From NCBI GenBank assembly GCA_022823185.1, contig JAJDXQ010000045.1, positions 1 through 64,000 on the forward strand: a stretch of 64,000 bases of DNA, written 5' to 3'. Positions 51,596 to 60,191 of this stretch are shown piece after piece; position 1 is the first letter of the stretch, and every line of letters starts with the position of its first letter. The notes beneath the pieces are model-generated. The model saw nothing but the letters and a program-made list of their open reading frames with translations. It ran no database searches and had not been told where the DNA came from. Both the position numbers and the translations under genes were made by a program. The stretch comes from Caldilineaceae bacterium (GTDB lineage Bacteria > Chloroflexota > Anaerolineae > Caldilineales > Caldilineaceae).

Positions 51596-51646
51596 GTACA
51601 CACTCTGACAGAGGATTGCCGCTCTTGCTGTGGTGGCAGGTCGCGG

Positions 51647-53050
51647 CTACTTGTACGGCCAGACGATCTCCAGGAACGGCTGATCCATCTCTGCTTTCTT
51701 GTCCAAGGGCGTGGTCAAGTAGACCTCGCGCGGGGAGCCGGCGATCTGGTGGCCGTTCTCCTCGATCCACTTGTAGACGGCATCATAGTAGCCCAGTATC
51801 TCCGGGAAGTGCGCCTGCCGCAGAATAAGCTCTATGTAGGCGACGGAGCCGCCGTCCAGGGTTCCGATCTTGATGTCGCCGCTGACGGCGGGAACGGACT
51901 TAACGGGGATGCCGACTTCGACCGGCCCGTTTTTCTCCTCGCTGACTTCACCGTGGTAGATGGCGACCGGCTTGCCATCCCGTTCAACGCCCGTCTCGGC
52001 AATCAACGCCGCCAATTTCTCGTAGGATGCGCGCAGGTGGTCCTTGAGTTCGCCAATGTAGACATGGCGCGTGATGCTGAGCATCTGGCGGTCCGGCAGT
52101 TCTGTGATTTGGACTGTGGGGGACATCTGTTTCTCCTTTTTTTGCAGCTCGTATAGCGAGCCATGGATAGGTACGTATATCGTAACGTCTTCGTCTCGGC
52201 CGCGACGAAGAACCGGGAAAGTGGCGCTCTCAGCATAGGGGGGCGCGTCGCGCAGGCGCAGTTCGCTTTGCGGCAGCCAGCGCTTGTAGATTGCCTGCCA
52301 CATGGCTTCGCGGCGGCGGCCATTGTGATGAAAGACGGCGTAGACGCCGCCCGCCAGTTGCTGGACGCCGACACGGCCGTAAGGCTGAATGGAGGAGCCC
52401 TCATCTAGCAGGATGCCAGCGTCGACCCGCATCTTTTCGCTTGCGGTGATGCCTTCGTTGGGGCGGTCGCGGCAGATCTGCACGTAGGAGAGTGCTTCTA
52501 GCGGATCGAAGGCGGACACGCCAGCCCCACCGGATAAGTTCGGGTGTTGTTGGAGCATAGTCCAAACGGCTTCACTGTCCGCTTCAGCCCCGACACAAGG
52601 TATGTAGGCAAGTTCATGGGCGGGCCGCTGGCGGAATTCAGGCTGCAGCAGCAGGGGCTCCCAGTTGGCGGGGTACAGTGCGGGGCGGCGCAGGGTGCGG
52701 AAGGTGCGAGGGCTGACCCGGAAGTGTTTCTTGAAGGCGCGGCTGAATGCGGCCGGCGTTTCGTAGCCGGCGGCGAGCGCGAGTTGCGTCACCGGCTCGC
52801 GGCTGAGGACGAGGCGGCGGGCAGCCCATTCGAGGCGAATGCGGCGCACGAAGTCGCTGGATGTCTCGTGGAGGTAGGCGGCGAAAATACGGTGGAAATA
52901 GTAAGGCGAGAAGCCGGCAACGGCGGCCAGGGCCTCGACGGTGAGGGGCGCGTCCAGATTCTCCTGGATGTGAAGGAGGACGGCGTTAAGTCGTTCACGA
53001 TGGTGGAGGAGAGTCTCCTCACGGGTCTGCACTGCTTGTTTGATCGTCAT
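51647..53050 (-). CDS. AraC-family regulator with two GyrI-like effector domains
   Basis: This 467-residue protein begins with an AraC HTH pair (about residues 15-120, PLTVEALAAVAGFSPYYFHR and the second helix set in VTQLALAAGYETPAAFSRAF). A GyrI-like effector-binding domain (about 145-300) follows, as in Rob and BmrR relatives. A second GyrI-like domain fills residues 309-467 (VQITELPDRQMLSITRHVY). Met309 is preceded by AAGGAG at ideal distance (start at 52126), so the second domain may also be made alone. That looks like two genes fused by loss of a stop codon. The -10 is just before the start codon, suggesting a leaderless message. Confidence 0.87.
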   Translation of the reverse strand: MTIKQAVQTREETLLHHRERLNAVLLHIQENLDAPLTVEALAAVAGFSPYYFHRIFAAYLHETSSDFVRRIRLEWAARRLVLSREPVTQLALAAGYETPAAFSRAFKKHFRVSPRTFRTLRRPALYPANWEPLLLQPEFRQRPAHELAYIPCVGAEADSEAVWTMLQQHPNLSGGAGVSAFDPLEALSYVQICRDRPNEGITASEKMRVDAGILLDEGSSIQPYGRVGVQQLAGGVYAVFHHNGRRREAMWQAIYKRWLPQSELRLRDAPPYAESATFPVLRRGRDEDVTIYVPIHGSLYELQKKEKQMSPTVQITELPDRQMLSITRHVYIGELKDHLRASYEKLAALIAETGVERDGKPVAIYHGEVSEEKNGPVEVGIPVKSVPAVSGDIKIGTLDGGSVAYIELILRQAHFPEILGYYDAVYKWIEENGHQIAGSPREVYLTTPLDKKAEMDQPFLEIVWPYK

Positions 53051-53056
53051 GCGGCC

Positions 53057-53065
53057 AGTATAGCA
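53057..53065 (-). promoter_or_regulatory. Extended -10 of the AraC-type gene, likely leaderless
   Basis: On the minus strand, TGC then TATACT (53057-53062) is a TGn-extended -10 whose end is only six bases before the ATG at 53050. Transcription would begin at or next to the start codon. Confidence 0.48.
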
Positions 53066-53188
53066 GAGCGGCTTGGGGCAAACTATCCCATTCTTGCTAT
53101 TTTTGATGAACAGGTGTTAAGTCAGCGGAGAAGATAGCTGATAGCAAGGGAAATTGGGGCAGGGCGCATTCCAGAGGAGAGATTTTCG

Positions 53189-54352
53189 ATGCAGATTACA
53201 GGAGTTACGCCTTTTGTCGTGGACGCGGGCTGGCGCAATTGGATTCTGGTGAAGGTGGAGACTGACGAGGGTATCACCGGCTGGGGGGAGTGCAGCGACC
53301 AGGCCGTGCATGGGGTGACGGGCGCGATCAGGGACTTGACGCCGCTGGTGATGGGCCGCGATCCGAGGGCGTTTGAGCAGCGCTGGTGGGATATGTACCG
53401 GGCGTTTCAGTCGAGCCCCGGAGGCATTGGCGCGAAGGCGATTGCGGGCGTCGAGCTTGCGCTGGTAGAAATTGCGGCGCGGGCGCGGGGTTGCTCGGTG
53501 GTGGAGCTTTTCGGCGGGCCGACGCGGGAGAGCGTGCGGGTGTACTGGTCACATTGCGGGACGAGCCGGATCCGTGTGCATGAACTGATGGGGACGCCGC
53601 CGCTGCGCTCAATGGAGGACGTGGCTGAGCTGGGGCGGGAGGTGGTGTCCAAGGGTTTTACCGCGCTGAAGACGAATATACTGTTTCCGGGCGATCCTGG
53701 CTCGGTCTACTTTCCAGGAAGGTATCCGGGCGGGGCAACGGACCAGGTGGCGTCAAACGAGCTAATCGACCACATCGTTACGCAGATGGGCACGTTTCGC
53801 GACGCGGTGGGGCCGCAGTTCGACCTGTTATTGGACCTGAACTTCAATTTCAAGCCGGAAAGCTGTTTGGAGATCGCGCGGGCGCTGGAGCCGCTGCACC
53901 TGATGTGGCTGGAGATCGATCTGTATGAGCCGGAGGCGCTGGCAGAGGTGCGGCGCAAGACGAGCACGCGCATCTGCACGGGCGAGACCCTTTACTACGA
54001 GCGCCAGTTCCTGCCCTATCTGCAGGCGCGGGCGTCAGATTACTTGATGATCGATGTGCCGTGGAACGGTTTCGCGCCGTCGAAGTGGGTGGGAGAGCTG
54101 GCGCAGACTTTCCAGATGAATATCGCGCCGCACAACTACTACAGCCATCTGTCGTCGTTTATCAGCGCGAGCCTGTGCGCGGTGTTGCCGAACGTAAAGA
54201 TCATGGAGATCGACATCGACGACGTGCCCTGGAAGGATGAGATGGTAACGAACGTTCCGGAGATCATTGACGGGCAGATGACCACGCCTTCCGGTCCGGG
54301 CTGGGGCGTCGACATTGTGGAAGAGACGCTGCACGCGCATCCGGCGGCGTAG
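53189..54352 (+). CDS. Mandelate racemase/muconate lactonizing enzyme family protein
   Basis: This 387-residue enolase-superfamily enzyme takes a proton from the alpha carbon of a carboxylic acid, usually a sugar acid, for dehydration or epimerisation. The catalytic Lys is in TALKTNI, the metal ligands are in LLLDLNFNF, WLEIDLYEPE and CTGETLY, and the general base His is in APHNYYSHLS. The N-terminal capping domain has TDEGITGWGE. Family members in this group are often aldonate dehydratases. It is followed 11 bases later by a converging beta-propeller gene; the FAH hydrolase at 56060 could act downstream of it. Confidence 0.9.
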   Translation: MQITGVTPFVVDAGWRNWILVKVETDEGITGWGECSDQAVHGVTGAIRDLTPLVMGRDPRAFEQRWWDMYRAFQSSPGGIGAKAIAGVELALVEIAARARGCSVVELFGGPTRESVRVYWSHCGTSRIRVHELMGTPPLRSMEDVAELGREVVSKGFTALKTNILFPGDPGSVYFPGRYPGGATDQVASNELIDHIVTQMGTFRDAVGPQFDLLLDLNFNFKPESCLEIARALEPLHLMWLEIDLYEPEALAEVRRKTSTRICTGETLYYERQFLPYLQARASDYLMIDVPWNGFAPSKWVGELAQTFQMNIAPHNYYSHLSSFISASLCAVLPNVKIMEIDIDDVPWKDEMVTNVPEIIDGQMTTPSGPGWGVDIVEETLHAHPAA

Positions 54353-54363
54353 GGGCTGGCCAC

Positions 54364-55641
54364 CTAACGCGAATCTGAGTCGGGCAAGGTGATGCGAAGG
54401 ACCTCGCCGACAATGCGTGTCGGCCCGTCGGGTCCTGGGATGGGGCGGTTAGGCGTGCCCTGGCCGATGGAGACGTAGAGTGACCCGTCGGGCGCGAGGG
54501 TGATGTTGGTTGGCATGTCCAGGCCGTCGGCCAGAACTGTCGCGTCGACGGCTGCCTGGTAGGGCGCCGCCTCGTCGTCTGCGGGGGGCGGATAGAGGGT
54601 GACGCGACCGGTGTAGCGCAGATAGCCGCCGTGGACGGGCATCTGGTCGGGGTCGAAGAGGTCGTGCGAGGGTTCGATCAGGTCGGCGTATCCGCTACAC
54701 ATCTCGACGACATAGATGTTTCCGTCGGCATCTACGGCAACGTCGATGGCGGTTGTGAGGCCAAGAACGGCGTCTCTAATCGCGCCGTTTTCCGGGTCTA
54801 CGCGTACAACGGCGCTGTCGCCGGGGATGACGGGGCGTTTTTCCCCTTCGATCACGAGAGCGCCGGAGAAGAAAGCGACCAGGAGGTCGCCGTTACGGGG
54901 GTCGACGGCAACGCCGGCGGGCACGGACTGCTGGCCGCTGGCGAGCGCGCCGAACTGCGCGACCTTGCGGTAGTCTGCGTCGGCGACATTGACAACGGAG
55001 AGCGCATTGGTCGTGCTCTCGGCGATATAGATCTGTTCTTGATTGCGTGAGAAGGCGAGGCCGTTCATATTGCCGCGCGCGGAGAGGTTGCGTCCCATGC
55101 GCTTGTAGGGGCTGATTTCATAGAGTCCGATGCGGCCGTGGCCGCCGTCTACGGTGAGGTAGAGGCGGCCATCGGCGTGGCGCAGCAGGTCGCCCGGTCC
55201 GCCGACTTCATCGCGCCAGGTTTCGTATTCCTGGAGGGTGTTATAGGTGGGCAGGTGGGGCAACCAAACTGTGCGTTCGCCTTCATCTTCGAAGTCGCCA
55301 TCCTGGTTGGTGTCCTGGAAGTGTGTGAGTCTGCCGGTCCATTCCTGTGGGTCGACGGCATTGTAGCCAGTGCCGCCCTCGGCCACCATGAGTGAACCGT
55401 CCGGCAGGACGCCGACGCCGCGGGGATTGGACAGCCCGGTCAGGACGGTTTCGACGGCCGGTCCCTGGAGCTTTGTGGGGTTTTCGGCGGCGCTTTCCTG
55501 CTGGGCATTTCGATCATTGAAGAAGGGAAGGCGAGGCGCGGAGCAAGCGGAAGTAAGGATTACGGTTGTGAGGAAGGTGACGAAGAGCGCTCTGACGGCA
55601 GGGACAGATGCCCTAAAGCGTCGTTGTTTCAGCATATCCAT
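54364..55641 (-). CDS. ScyD/ScyE-type beta-propeller lipoprotein
   Basis: From ATG 55641 this is 425 residues. It has a Sec-type lipoprotein signal (hydrophobic 15-30, lipobox LTSAC, Cys33) and a six-bladed-looking beta-propeller: GLSNPRGVGVLPDGSLMVAE, GGPGDLLRHADGRLYLTV, GNMNGLAFSRNQEQIYIAES, and AIDVAVDADGNIYVVE are typical blade starts. The family's name comes from scytonemin-cluster proteins of cyanobacteria, though most members have no known role. ATG at 55635 is an alternative start; a longer frame to 55779 looks non-coding. It is probably exposed on the cell surface. Confidence 0.83.
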   Translation of the reverse strand: MDMLKQRRFRASVPAVRALFVTFLTTVILTSACSAPRLPFFNDRNAQQESAAENPTKLQGPAVETVLTGLSNPRGVGVLPDGSLMVAEGGTGYNAVDPQEWTGRLTHFQDTNQDGDFEDEGERTVWLPHLPTYNTLQEYETWRDEVGGPGDLLRHADGRLYLTVDGGHGRIGLYEISPYKRMGRNLSARGNMNGLAFSRNQEQIYIAESTTNALSVVNVADADYRKVAQFGALASGQQSVPAGVAVDPRNGDLLVAFFSGALVIEGEKRPVIPGDSAVVRVDPENGAIRDAVLGLTTAIDVAVDADGNIYVVEMCSGYADLIEPSHDLFDPDQMPVHGGYLRYTGRVTLYPPPADDEAAPYQAAVDATVLADGLDMPTNITLAPDGSLYVSIGQGTPNRPIPGPDGPTRIVGEVLRITLPDSDSR

Positions 55642-56059
55642 GTCCAGTAGAACGATAGACCGGGTTCTGTATCGTAGAGCAGGATCTTGGCGTTGATGGA
55701 TTGGCGCCGCGCCAAGGCGCCAATCTGCTGCGGATGGCGGGGGTGGGCCAGAACGAAGAGTTGCAAATGGTCGAACCATACATCTGTCAGATTATCGCGC
55801 CCCAGAGGCCCAACGACAAAAACTTCGTCCTGAGACCCTCCATTTGAAGCGACGCGGGGGATTGGACACGGGTCGCTGGCCTGTCTTGATCCATTGGGCA
55901 CGACAGTGGGGTAACCGGAGCGGGGCCTAGCGCCGCCGTGGGCAGTGGTCCAAGGACAGCGGTCCGTTGTCAGCGACTGCCCTTCGTGGGGGAGGGATTG
56001 ACAAAGCCCTGGCGGCGGCCAGGGCTTTTTGGAACCGAGGTTTTGAGGGTGCGGCGTGA
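55642..56059. other. Gap between FAH gene and beta-propeller gene
   Basis: Two hairpins are visible: TTGGCGCC/GGCGCCAA at 55701-55723 (8-base stem, 7-base loop) ahead of the beta-propeller gene, and the terminator-like 56003-56028. A 90-codon minus-strand frame (55629-55901) has no family features and no ribosome-binding site. Confidence 0.5.
56003..56028. terminator. Terminator-like hairpin after the FAH gene
   Basis: AAAGCCCTGG (56003-56012) pairs with CCAGGGCTTT (56019-56028) over a 6-base loop. The stop of the FAH gene on the minus strand is at 56060, so the hairpin is where its terminator should be; the plus-strand side has a longer T-run. Confidence 0.65.
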
Positions 56060-56866
56060 TCAGACCATGCGGCAGGTGTTCTCAAGGCGGCCCAGTTTTT
56101 CGATTTCGATGACGACGGTATCGCCGTCCTTCATCCAGACCTGGGGGTCGCGGCCCATGCCGACGCCGTGGGGTGTACCGGTGAGGATGACGTCGCCCGG
56201 CTCCAGGGTGAAGGCGTTGGAGCTGAATTCGATCAGCTCGGCGACGCCGAAGATCATCTCACGTGTGTTGCTCTCCTGCATGACTTCACCGTTGAGAAGG
56301 CAACGAATGCTGAGGTCCTGCGGATCGGGGACCTCGTCGGCGGTGACGAAGGCGGGGCCGATGGGGCAGAAGGTGTCGAGGCTCTTGCCGCGGATCCATT
56401 GAGGGTCGCCCAACTGGAGGTCACGGGCGCTGACGTCGTTGGAGCAGGTGTAGCCGGCGACATAGCCGAGCGCTTCATCGCGGCTGACATGGCGGGCGGT
56501 CTTGCCGATGACTGCGCACAGTTCGGCTTCGAAGTCGACCTCTGCGGTCAGTTGGGGGCTCCAGACGATTTCGTCGCCGGGGCCGACGATGCTGGTCGTA
56601 AATTTGGTGAAGATGACGGGTTTGTCTGGGGGCGGTGTGTTGGTTTCGCGGCAGTGGTCCAGGTAGTTGAGACCGATGGCGACGACCTTGCCAGGCCGGT
56701 CCATGGGACAGAGCAGGTCTACGCTGCCCCGGTCTACGGAGTCGGTGACGGAACCGGTCTTGCCAGCGAGGATGTCGCGCCAAGTGGCGTCGGTGACCTC
56801 GATGGTGTCGCCGCTGGCGACGCCGTAGACCATTTTTCCGTTGTGCTCAAAACGCAACCATCTCAT
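56060..56866 (-). CDS. Fumarylacetoacetate hydrolase family protein
   Basis: This 268-residue FAH-fold enzyme cleaves or decarboxylates beta-diketo acids with a metal ion. Landmarks are VVAIGLNYLDHCRE, DFEAELCAVIGK (the two acidic ligands), VAGYTCSNDVSARDLQ, GKSLDTFCPIGP and VILTGTPHGVGMG. In sugar-acid routes such hydrolases split 2,4-diketo-3-deoxy sugar acids into pyruvate and a hydroxy acid. It is 77 bases downstream of an epimerase gene on the same strand and may form an operon with it. Confidence 0.9.
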   Translation of the reverse strand: MRWLRFEHNGKMVYGVASGDTIEVTDATWRDILAGKTGSVTDSVDRGSVDLLCPMDRPGKVVAIGLNYLDHCRETNTPPPDKPVIFTKFTTSIVGPGDEIVWSPQLTAEVDFEAELCAVIGKTARHVSRDEALGYVAGYTCSNDVSARDLQLGDPQWIRGKSLDTFCPIGPAFVTADEVPDPQDLSIRCLLNGEVMQESNTREMIFGVAELIEFSSNAFTLEPGDVILTGTPHGVGMGRDPQVWMKDGDTVVIEIEKLGRLENTCRMV

Positions 56867-56943
56867 CGGATTTGCTCCTCAGCGAATTTTTTGGAAAGGG
56901 TCAAGTTAGGGTACGTGGGATGCCGGCCCGTTTGGGGCGGCGG

Positions 56944-57903
56944 TTACTGTATTTTGCCGGTAACGAGCGCCCGCTTGAAATGGGTAATGGTGCGGGCGAC
57001 GCCATCCTTGAGGGGCGTGTACGGCACCTCTTTCAGCAGGCCCTGCAAGGGCTGTTCATTCTGGGCCTCTGCGAAGGGAAGGGGGGTGTCCTCGAAGGTG
57101 ATGCGGCCGGCTGCGGTCGGTTCTGCGGCGACGATGGCTTCTACGATTTCCGACATGTGGGCGACGCTGCCGCGGACATTGAAGACCGCCGCGCCTTCGT
57201 AGGGAAGGCGGGCCAGTTCGATGAAGGTGCGGGCGACGTCGTCGGCGTACTGATAGCCGCAGGTACCGCCGAAGGAGATATGGTAGTCTTCCTCTTTGAC
57301 GGCAGCGAGCATGGCCTGGGTGGGCGTGGAGGTCATGCCCTGATCGCGGCCTGGTCCGTAAACGGTATAGGGGCGGAGAGCCAGGCTGGCGATGCCGTCG
57401 TCCTGCCAGTAGATGCGGGCGGTGCCTTCGTTGGCCTCTTTGTAGACGCCGTAGAGGTTGAGCGGATGGAACGGGTCGCCGTCTTTCACTTCCGGCCCGT
57501 AGAGCTCGGCGCCACCGTAGACGGCCATGCTGCTGGCGTAGATTACGGAAGGGATGCCGGCCTGCTTGGCGGCTTCGAAGACGTTGACTGTGCCGACGAC
57601 GTTGACGGCCGCGCCGAGCGAGGGGTTGGCCTTGCAGAAGGGCACCTGCAGGGCGGCCAGATGAATGATGCGGTTGGCCCCGCTTTCGGCGACGGCACGA
57701 GCGACGGCCTCGGCGTCGGTGATATCGTCCTTTACAAAGTGGACGCGGGCCATTTCGTCCGGCTCCATCAACAGTTCGAGCCGGTGTGTGCTACTTCCGA
57801 GGTCGTAGACGGTAACATCTATGTTGTCGCGGACCAGATTGTGCACGACCCAGGCGCCCAGGCAGCCCAGAGCTCCGGTCACGAAGAAACGTTCGTCAGC
57901 CAT
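56944..57903 (-). CDS. NAD-dependent epimerase/dehydratase (extended SDR)
   Basis: This 319-residue short-chain dehydrogenase has FVTGALGCLGAWV (GxxGxxG, residues 8-14), the YASSMAVYGG strand with the catalytic Ser, and YGVYKEANE (YxxxK). The extended SDR fold acts on nucleotide sugars or free sugars and sugar acids. A promoter (57990-58017) lies in front, and it leads into the FAH gene. The substrate is unknown. Confidence 0.9.
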   Translation of the reverse strand: MADERFFVTGALGCLGAWVVHNLVRDNIDVTVYDLGSSTHRLELLMEPDEMARVHFVKDDITDAEAVARAVAESGANRIIHLAALQVPFCKANPSLGAAVNVVGTVNVFEAAKQAGIPSVIYASSMAVYGGAELYGPEVKDGDPFHPLNLYGVYKEANEGTARIYWQDDGIASLALRPYTVYGPGRDQGMTSTPTQAMLAAVKEEDYHISFGGTCGYQYADDVARTFIELARLPYEGAAVFNVRGSVAHMSEIVEAIVAAEPTAAGRITFEDTPLPFAEAQNEQPLQGLLKEVPYTPLKDGVARTITHFKRALVTGKIQ

Positions 57904-57989
57904 TTTTCACTCTCGCGGTTTGCGAAACTGATTTGCATTGAAAAGCGGGAAGAAATTCCCCAACTCCAACTTGCCGTCGGTTTCGTGGT

Positions 57990-58017
57990 ATCCTACCATT
58001 GACGCTTCATTTGTCAA
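57990..58017 (-). promoter_or_regulatory. Sigma-70-type promoter of the epimerase-FAH pair
   Basis: On the minus strand, a perfect TTGACA (58012-58017), a 16-base spacer and TAGGAT (57990-57995). An inverted repeat ATTGAC...GTCAAT overlaps the -35 side and may be an operator. Confidence 0.62.
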
Positions 58018-58144
58018 TTCTGATGGAAGATTTGAGTTTACCTGAGATACCGATTAAGATTCGCAAAACCAGTGCGCTGCGCTGCCGGCAGATCAGGCCC
58101 CGGCGTTGCGCTCACCGCGCATAAGGCGCTACGGGACCTTGCCC

Positions 58145-58642
58145 ATGACTGAAAACAGTTCTGCCGAGATTGACACACGTGAATTACGGAATGCCTGCGG
58201 CCTGTTCGCAACGGGAATCACGGTTGTTACCACTGAACTGGACGGCGACGTGCACGGCATGACGGCAAACGCGTTCATGTCGGTCTCGCTGGAGCCGCCC
58301 CTGCTGGTTATATCGGTCGGTCACAAGGCGAGGCTGCATGCGCTCTTGCAGGAGACGGGCCGTTATGCGATTAGCATCCTGCGCCACGACCAGGAGGACT
58401 ACAGCAGCCATTTCGCGGGCTGGCCTGTGGAGGGGCTGGAGGTCGAGTTCGAACGCCGGAACGGTTACGCTGTACTGCCCAACGCATTGGCTTACTTTGT
58501 ATGCCGGGTGGTGGACGCCCATCCCGCGGGCGACCATACGTTGTACATCGGTCAAGTTGAGTATCTGGAGCAGGATGCGGGTGAGCCGGTTCTGTTCTAT
58601 GGTGGGAAGTACCGACAGATGACGCCCCAAGAAGAGGGCTAG
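58145..58642 (+). CDS. Flavin reductase domain protein
   Basis: This 165-residue FMN-binding split-barrel protein has ACGLFATGITVVTTELDG at the start, the MTANAFMSVSLEPPLLVISV core that binds flavin, and FYGGKYRQM near the end. Such proteins pass electrons from NAD(P)H to FMN or act as FMN-dependent oxidoreductases. ATG 58145 was preferred over a TTG at 58106, which would add an Arg-rich non-family stretch. It converges on the GH172 gene with only six bases between stops. Its partner is unknown. Confidence 0.88.
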   Translation: MTENSSAEIDTRELRNACGLFATGITVVTTELDGDVHGMTANAFMSVSLEPPLLVISVGHKARLHALLQETGRYAISILRHDQEDYSSHFAGWPVEGLEVEFERRNGYAVLPNALAYFVCRVVDAHPAGDHTLYIGQVEYLEQDAGEPVLFYGGKYRQMTPQEEG

Positions 58643-58648
58643 GCCGGA

Positions 58649-59785
58649 TCAGCCGGCGCGGTCGGATTGCGCCCACCGTTCCTTCATTGCCTGCATTTCC
58701 TCGTTGACGGGGACAGCCCGTCCGGGGACCTGGTTGTTTTCGTCGTAGAGCCAGTTGTCCTGATTATCACGCAGGACCGGCTGCCGCTGCGCCACGGGGG
58801 GCGGGTCGACCGCTATGGCCGGTTCGGCCGCATACCAGTAGGCGACGGATGACATTTCGTTGGCAAGATGGTTGCCGTGCCCGTGCTCGATCGTGACTTT
58901 GACCTCTTTATTGAAGCGGACGGGGTTTTCGAGGTGGTGCACGTAGGAGGACTGGTAGCCACCGGTGTCTTCTTCGAAGAGCGATGAGCCGTTGCGCAGA
59001 AATGCGTTTCTCTGCATACCCCAGGCCTGATTGAGGTAGTCCTCGCTGCCTGTACCATGGATGTCGGGCGGCCACTTATATCCATCCACCCAGATCATTT
59101 CATCGCCTTCGCCCCACCAGGTTCCCTGGAAGTTGGTGACGGACAGGTTGCAGCCTATGTAGTGGCCGCGGCCTTGGGTCTGCAGGATGACGTAGTTGTC
59201 CTCCCAGGCCTGCCTTTCCCTATTGACGACATTTGACTCCGGTGTATTGACGATAATTTCGTGCCCCCATCCGCCGAAAGGATTGGTGCGGCGGAACTCG
59301 GCGTGGAAGTAGCCGTTCGCCGCGGGCAGTTCGTCGATTTGCTCGTAATCGAAGTAGAAGTACTGGATGTGATCTTCGGCGCTCTCGCTGATCAGCTCGA
59401 CGAGGGCGCGTTCGCGGAAGGGCATGGGCGCGTAGCAGTTGAGGGCGCAACCGGCTTCGAACTGGTTGTTCCAGCGCGTGGAGGCGGTGAACAGCTGGGA
59501 CTGGTAGGAGTTGACGAGTGCGTGGCCCAGGCCGAAGAAGTCGCCCAGGGGCGCGAGCACGCTGGGGTGGTCGGCGTTGTCCCAGGTGATTTTGAGCAGG
59601 CAGTCGCGGTAATGGTTGCGCTGGGTCATCCAGATATGGGTGAGGAGGCCGGGGCCGCGGATGTCGGCTAGGACGCGAGACTCGCCTGCGGGGATGGTCC
59701 AACGATCCTGGTTGCGGCCGGTGGTATCCCAGGAGGAGATGCGGCCGGTGCGGGCGGTGGTGATTTTCGAAATATCTGCCAGCAT
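58649..59785 (-). CDS. GH172 (DUF2961) family glycoside hydrolase-like protein
   Basis: This 378-residue protein matches GH172, founded by difructose dianhydride I synthase/hydrolase. Landmarks are ISSWDTTGRNQD (residues 18-29), IPAGESRVLADIRGPGLLTH, TWWGEGDEMI with acidic residues, and GTGSEDYLNQAWG, where the catalytic Glu of characterised members sits. It has no signal peptide, so it would act inside the cell on an imported substrate. It may handle fructose- or arabinose-containing oligosaccharides; the exact substrate is not evident. Confidence 0.85.
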   Translation of the reverse strand: MLADISKITTARTGRISSWDTTGRNQDRWTIPAGESRVLADIRGPGLLTHIWMTQRNHYRDCLLKITWDNADHPSVLAPLGDFFGLGHALVNSYQSQLFTASTRWNNQFEAGCALNCYAPMPFRERALVELISESAEDHIQYFYFDYEQIDELPAANGYFHAEFRRTNPFGGWGHEIIVNTPESNVVNRERQAWEDNYVILQTQGRGHYIGCNLSVTNFQGTWWGEGDEMIWVDGYKWPPDIHGTGSEDYLNQAWGMQRNAFLRNGSSLFEEDTGGYQSSYVHHLENPVRFNKEVKVTIEHGHGNHLANEMSSVAYWYAAEPAIAVDPPPVAQRQPVLRDNQDNWLYDENNQVPGRAVPVNEEMQAMKERWAQSDRAG

Positions 59786-60191
59786 AAGTCTGGTACTCCG
59801 TAGCTTGATTTTTGAGGGCGGTTCGTTGAACAGGTCGGTCAGTGTCTTGCGGCTTTCTGCTGCAAATTCTTACAGATTGCAACGGAAGTGGGCGTAGGAC
59901 AGTATTGTCACGAAGGCATTATTGTTGATACTGGTCTGCTGACAAGGGGCCGACGGGGAATTGAAGCGTTTAGATTCTTTGACGCTGATCTTCTCTTCCC
60001 CTATAATGTACCACGATCTCTGAGCTAGAGTGAATCCCGTCTGAAATTTGCATCCTCGAGTTTGCCGTCCATCTCAGGCCCCCGGGCGGTCGCGGCAACC
60101 GGGAGCGCGCAGAAGCGTACTGGATTCCGATGTGGAGGCGCCCCGAGCTCAGAAAATCGGCCAAATCACCATTCGAACAGGAGCTAAACCA
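59786..60191. other. Promoter region of peptide operon II
   Basis: This gap lies between the divergent GH172 gene and the binding-protein gene. It holds the near-perfect promoter at 59980-60008 and a leader of about 175 bases. No riboswitch or repeat could be recognised; the in-frame extension of the next gene to 60048 is Arg/Pro-rich and outside the family. Confidence 0.55.
59980..60008 (+). promoter_or_regulatory. Strong sigma-70-type promoter of peptide operon II
   Basis: TTGACG (59980-59985), a 17-base spacer and a perfect TATAAT (60003-60008). Transcription would start near 60015. Confidence 0.8.

Noticed and set aside
55629..55901. 90-codon minus-strand frame upstream of the beta-propeller gene
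   Set aside because: No family features, no ribosome-binding site, and it overlaps the signal-peptide start of the real gene in another frame.
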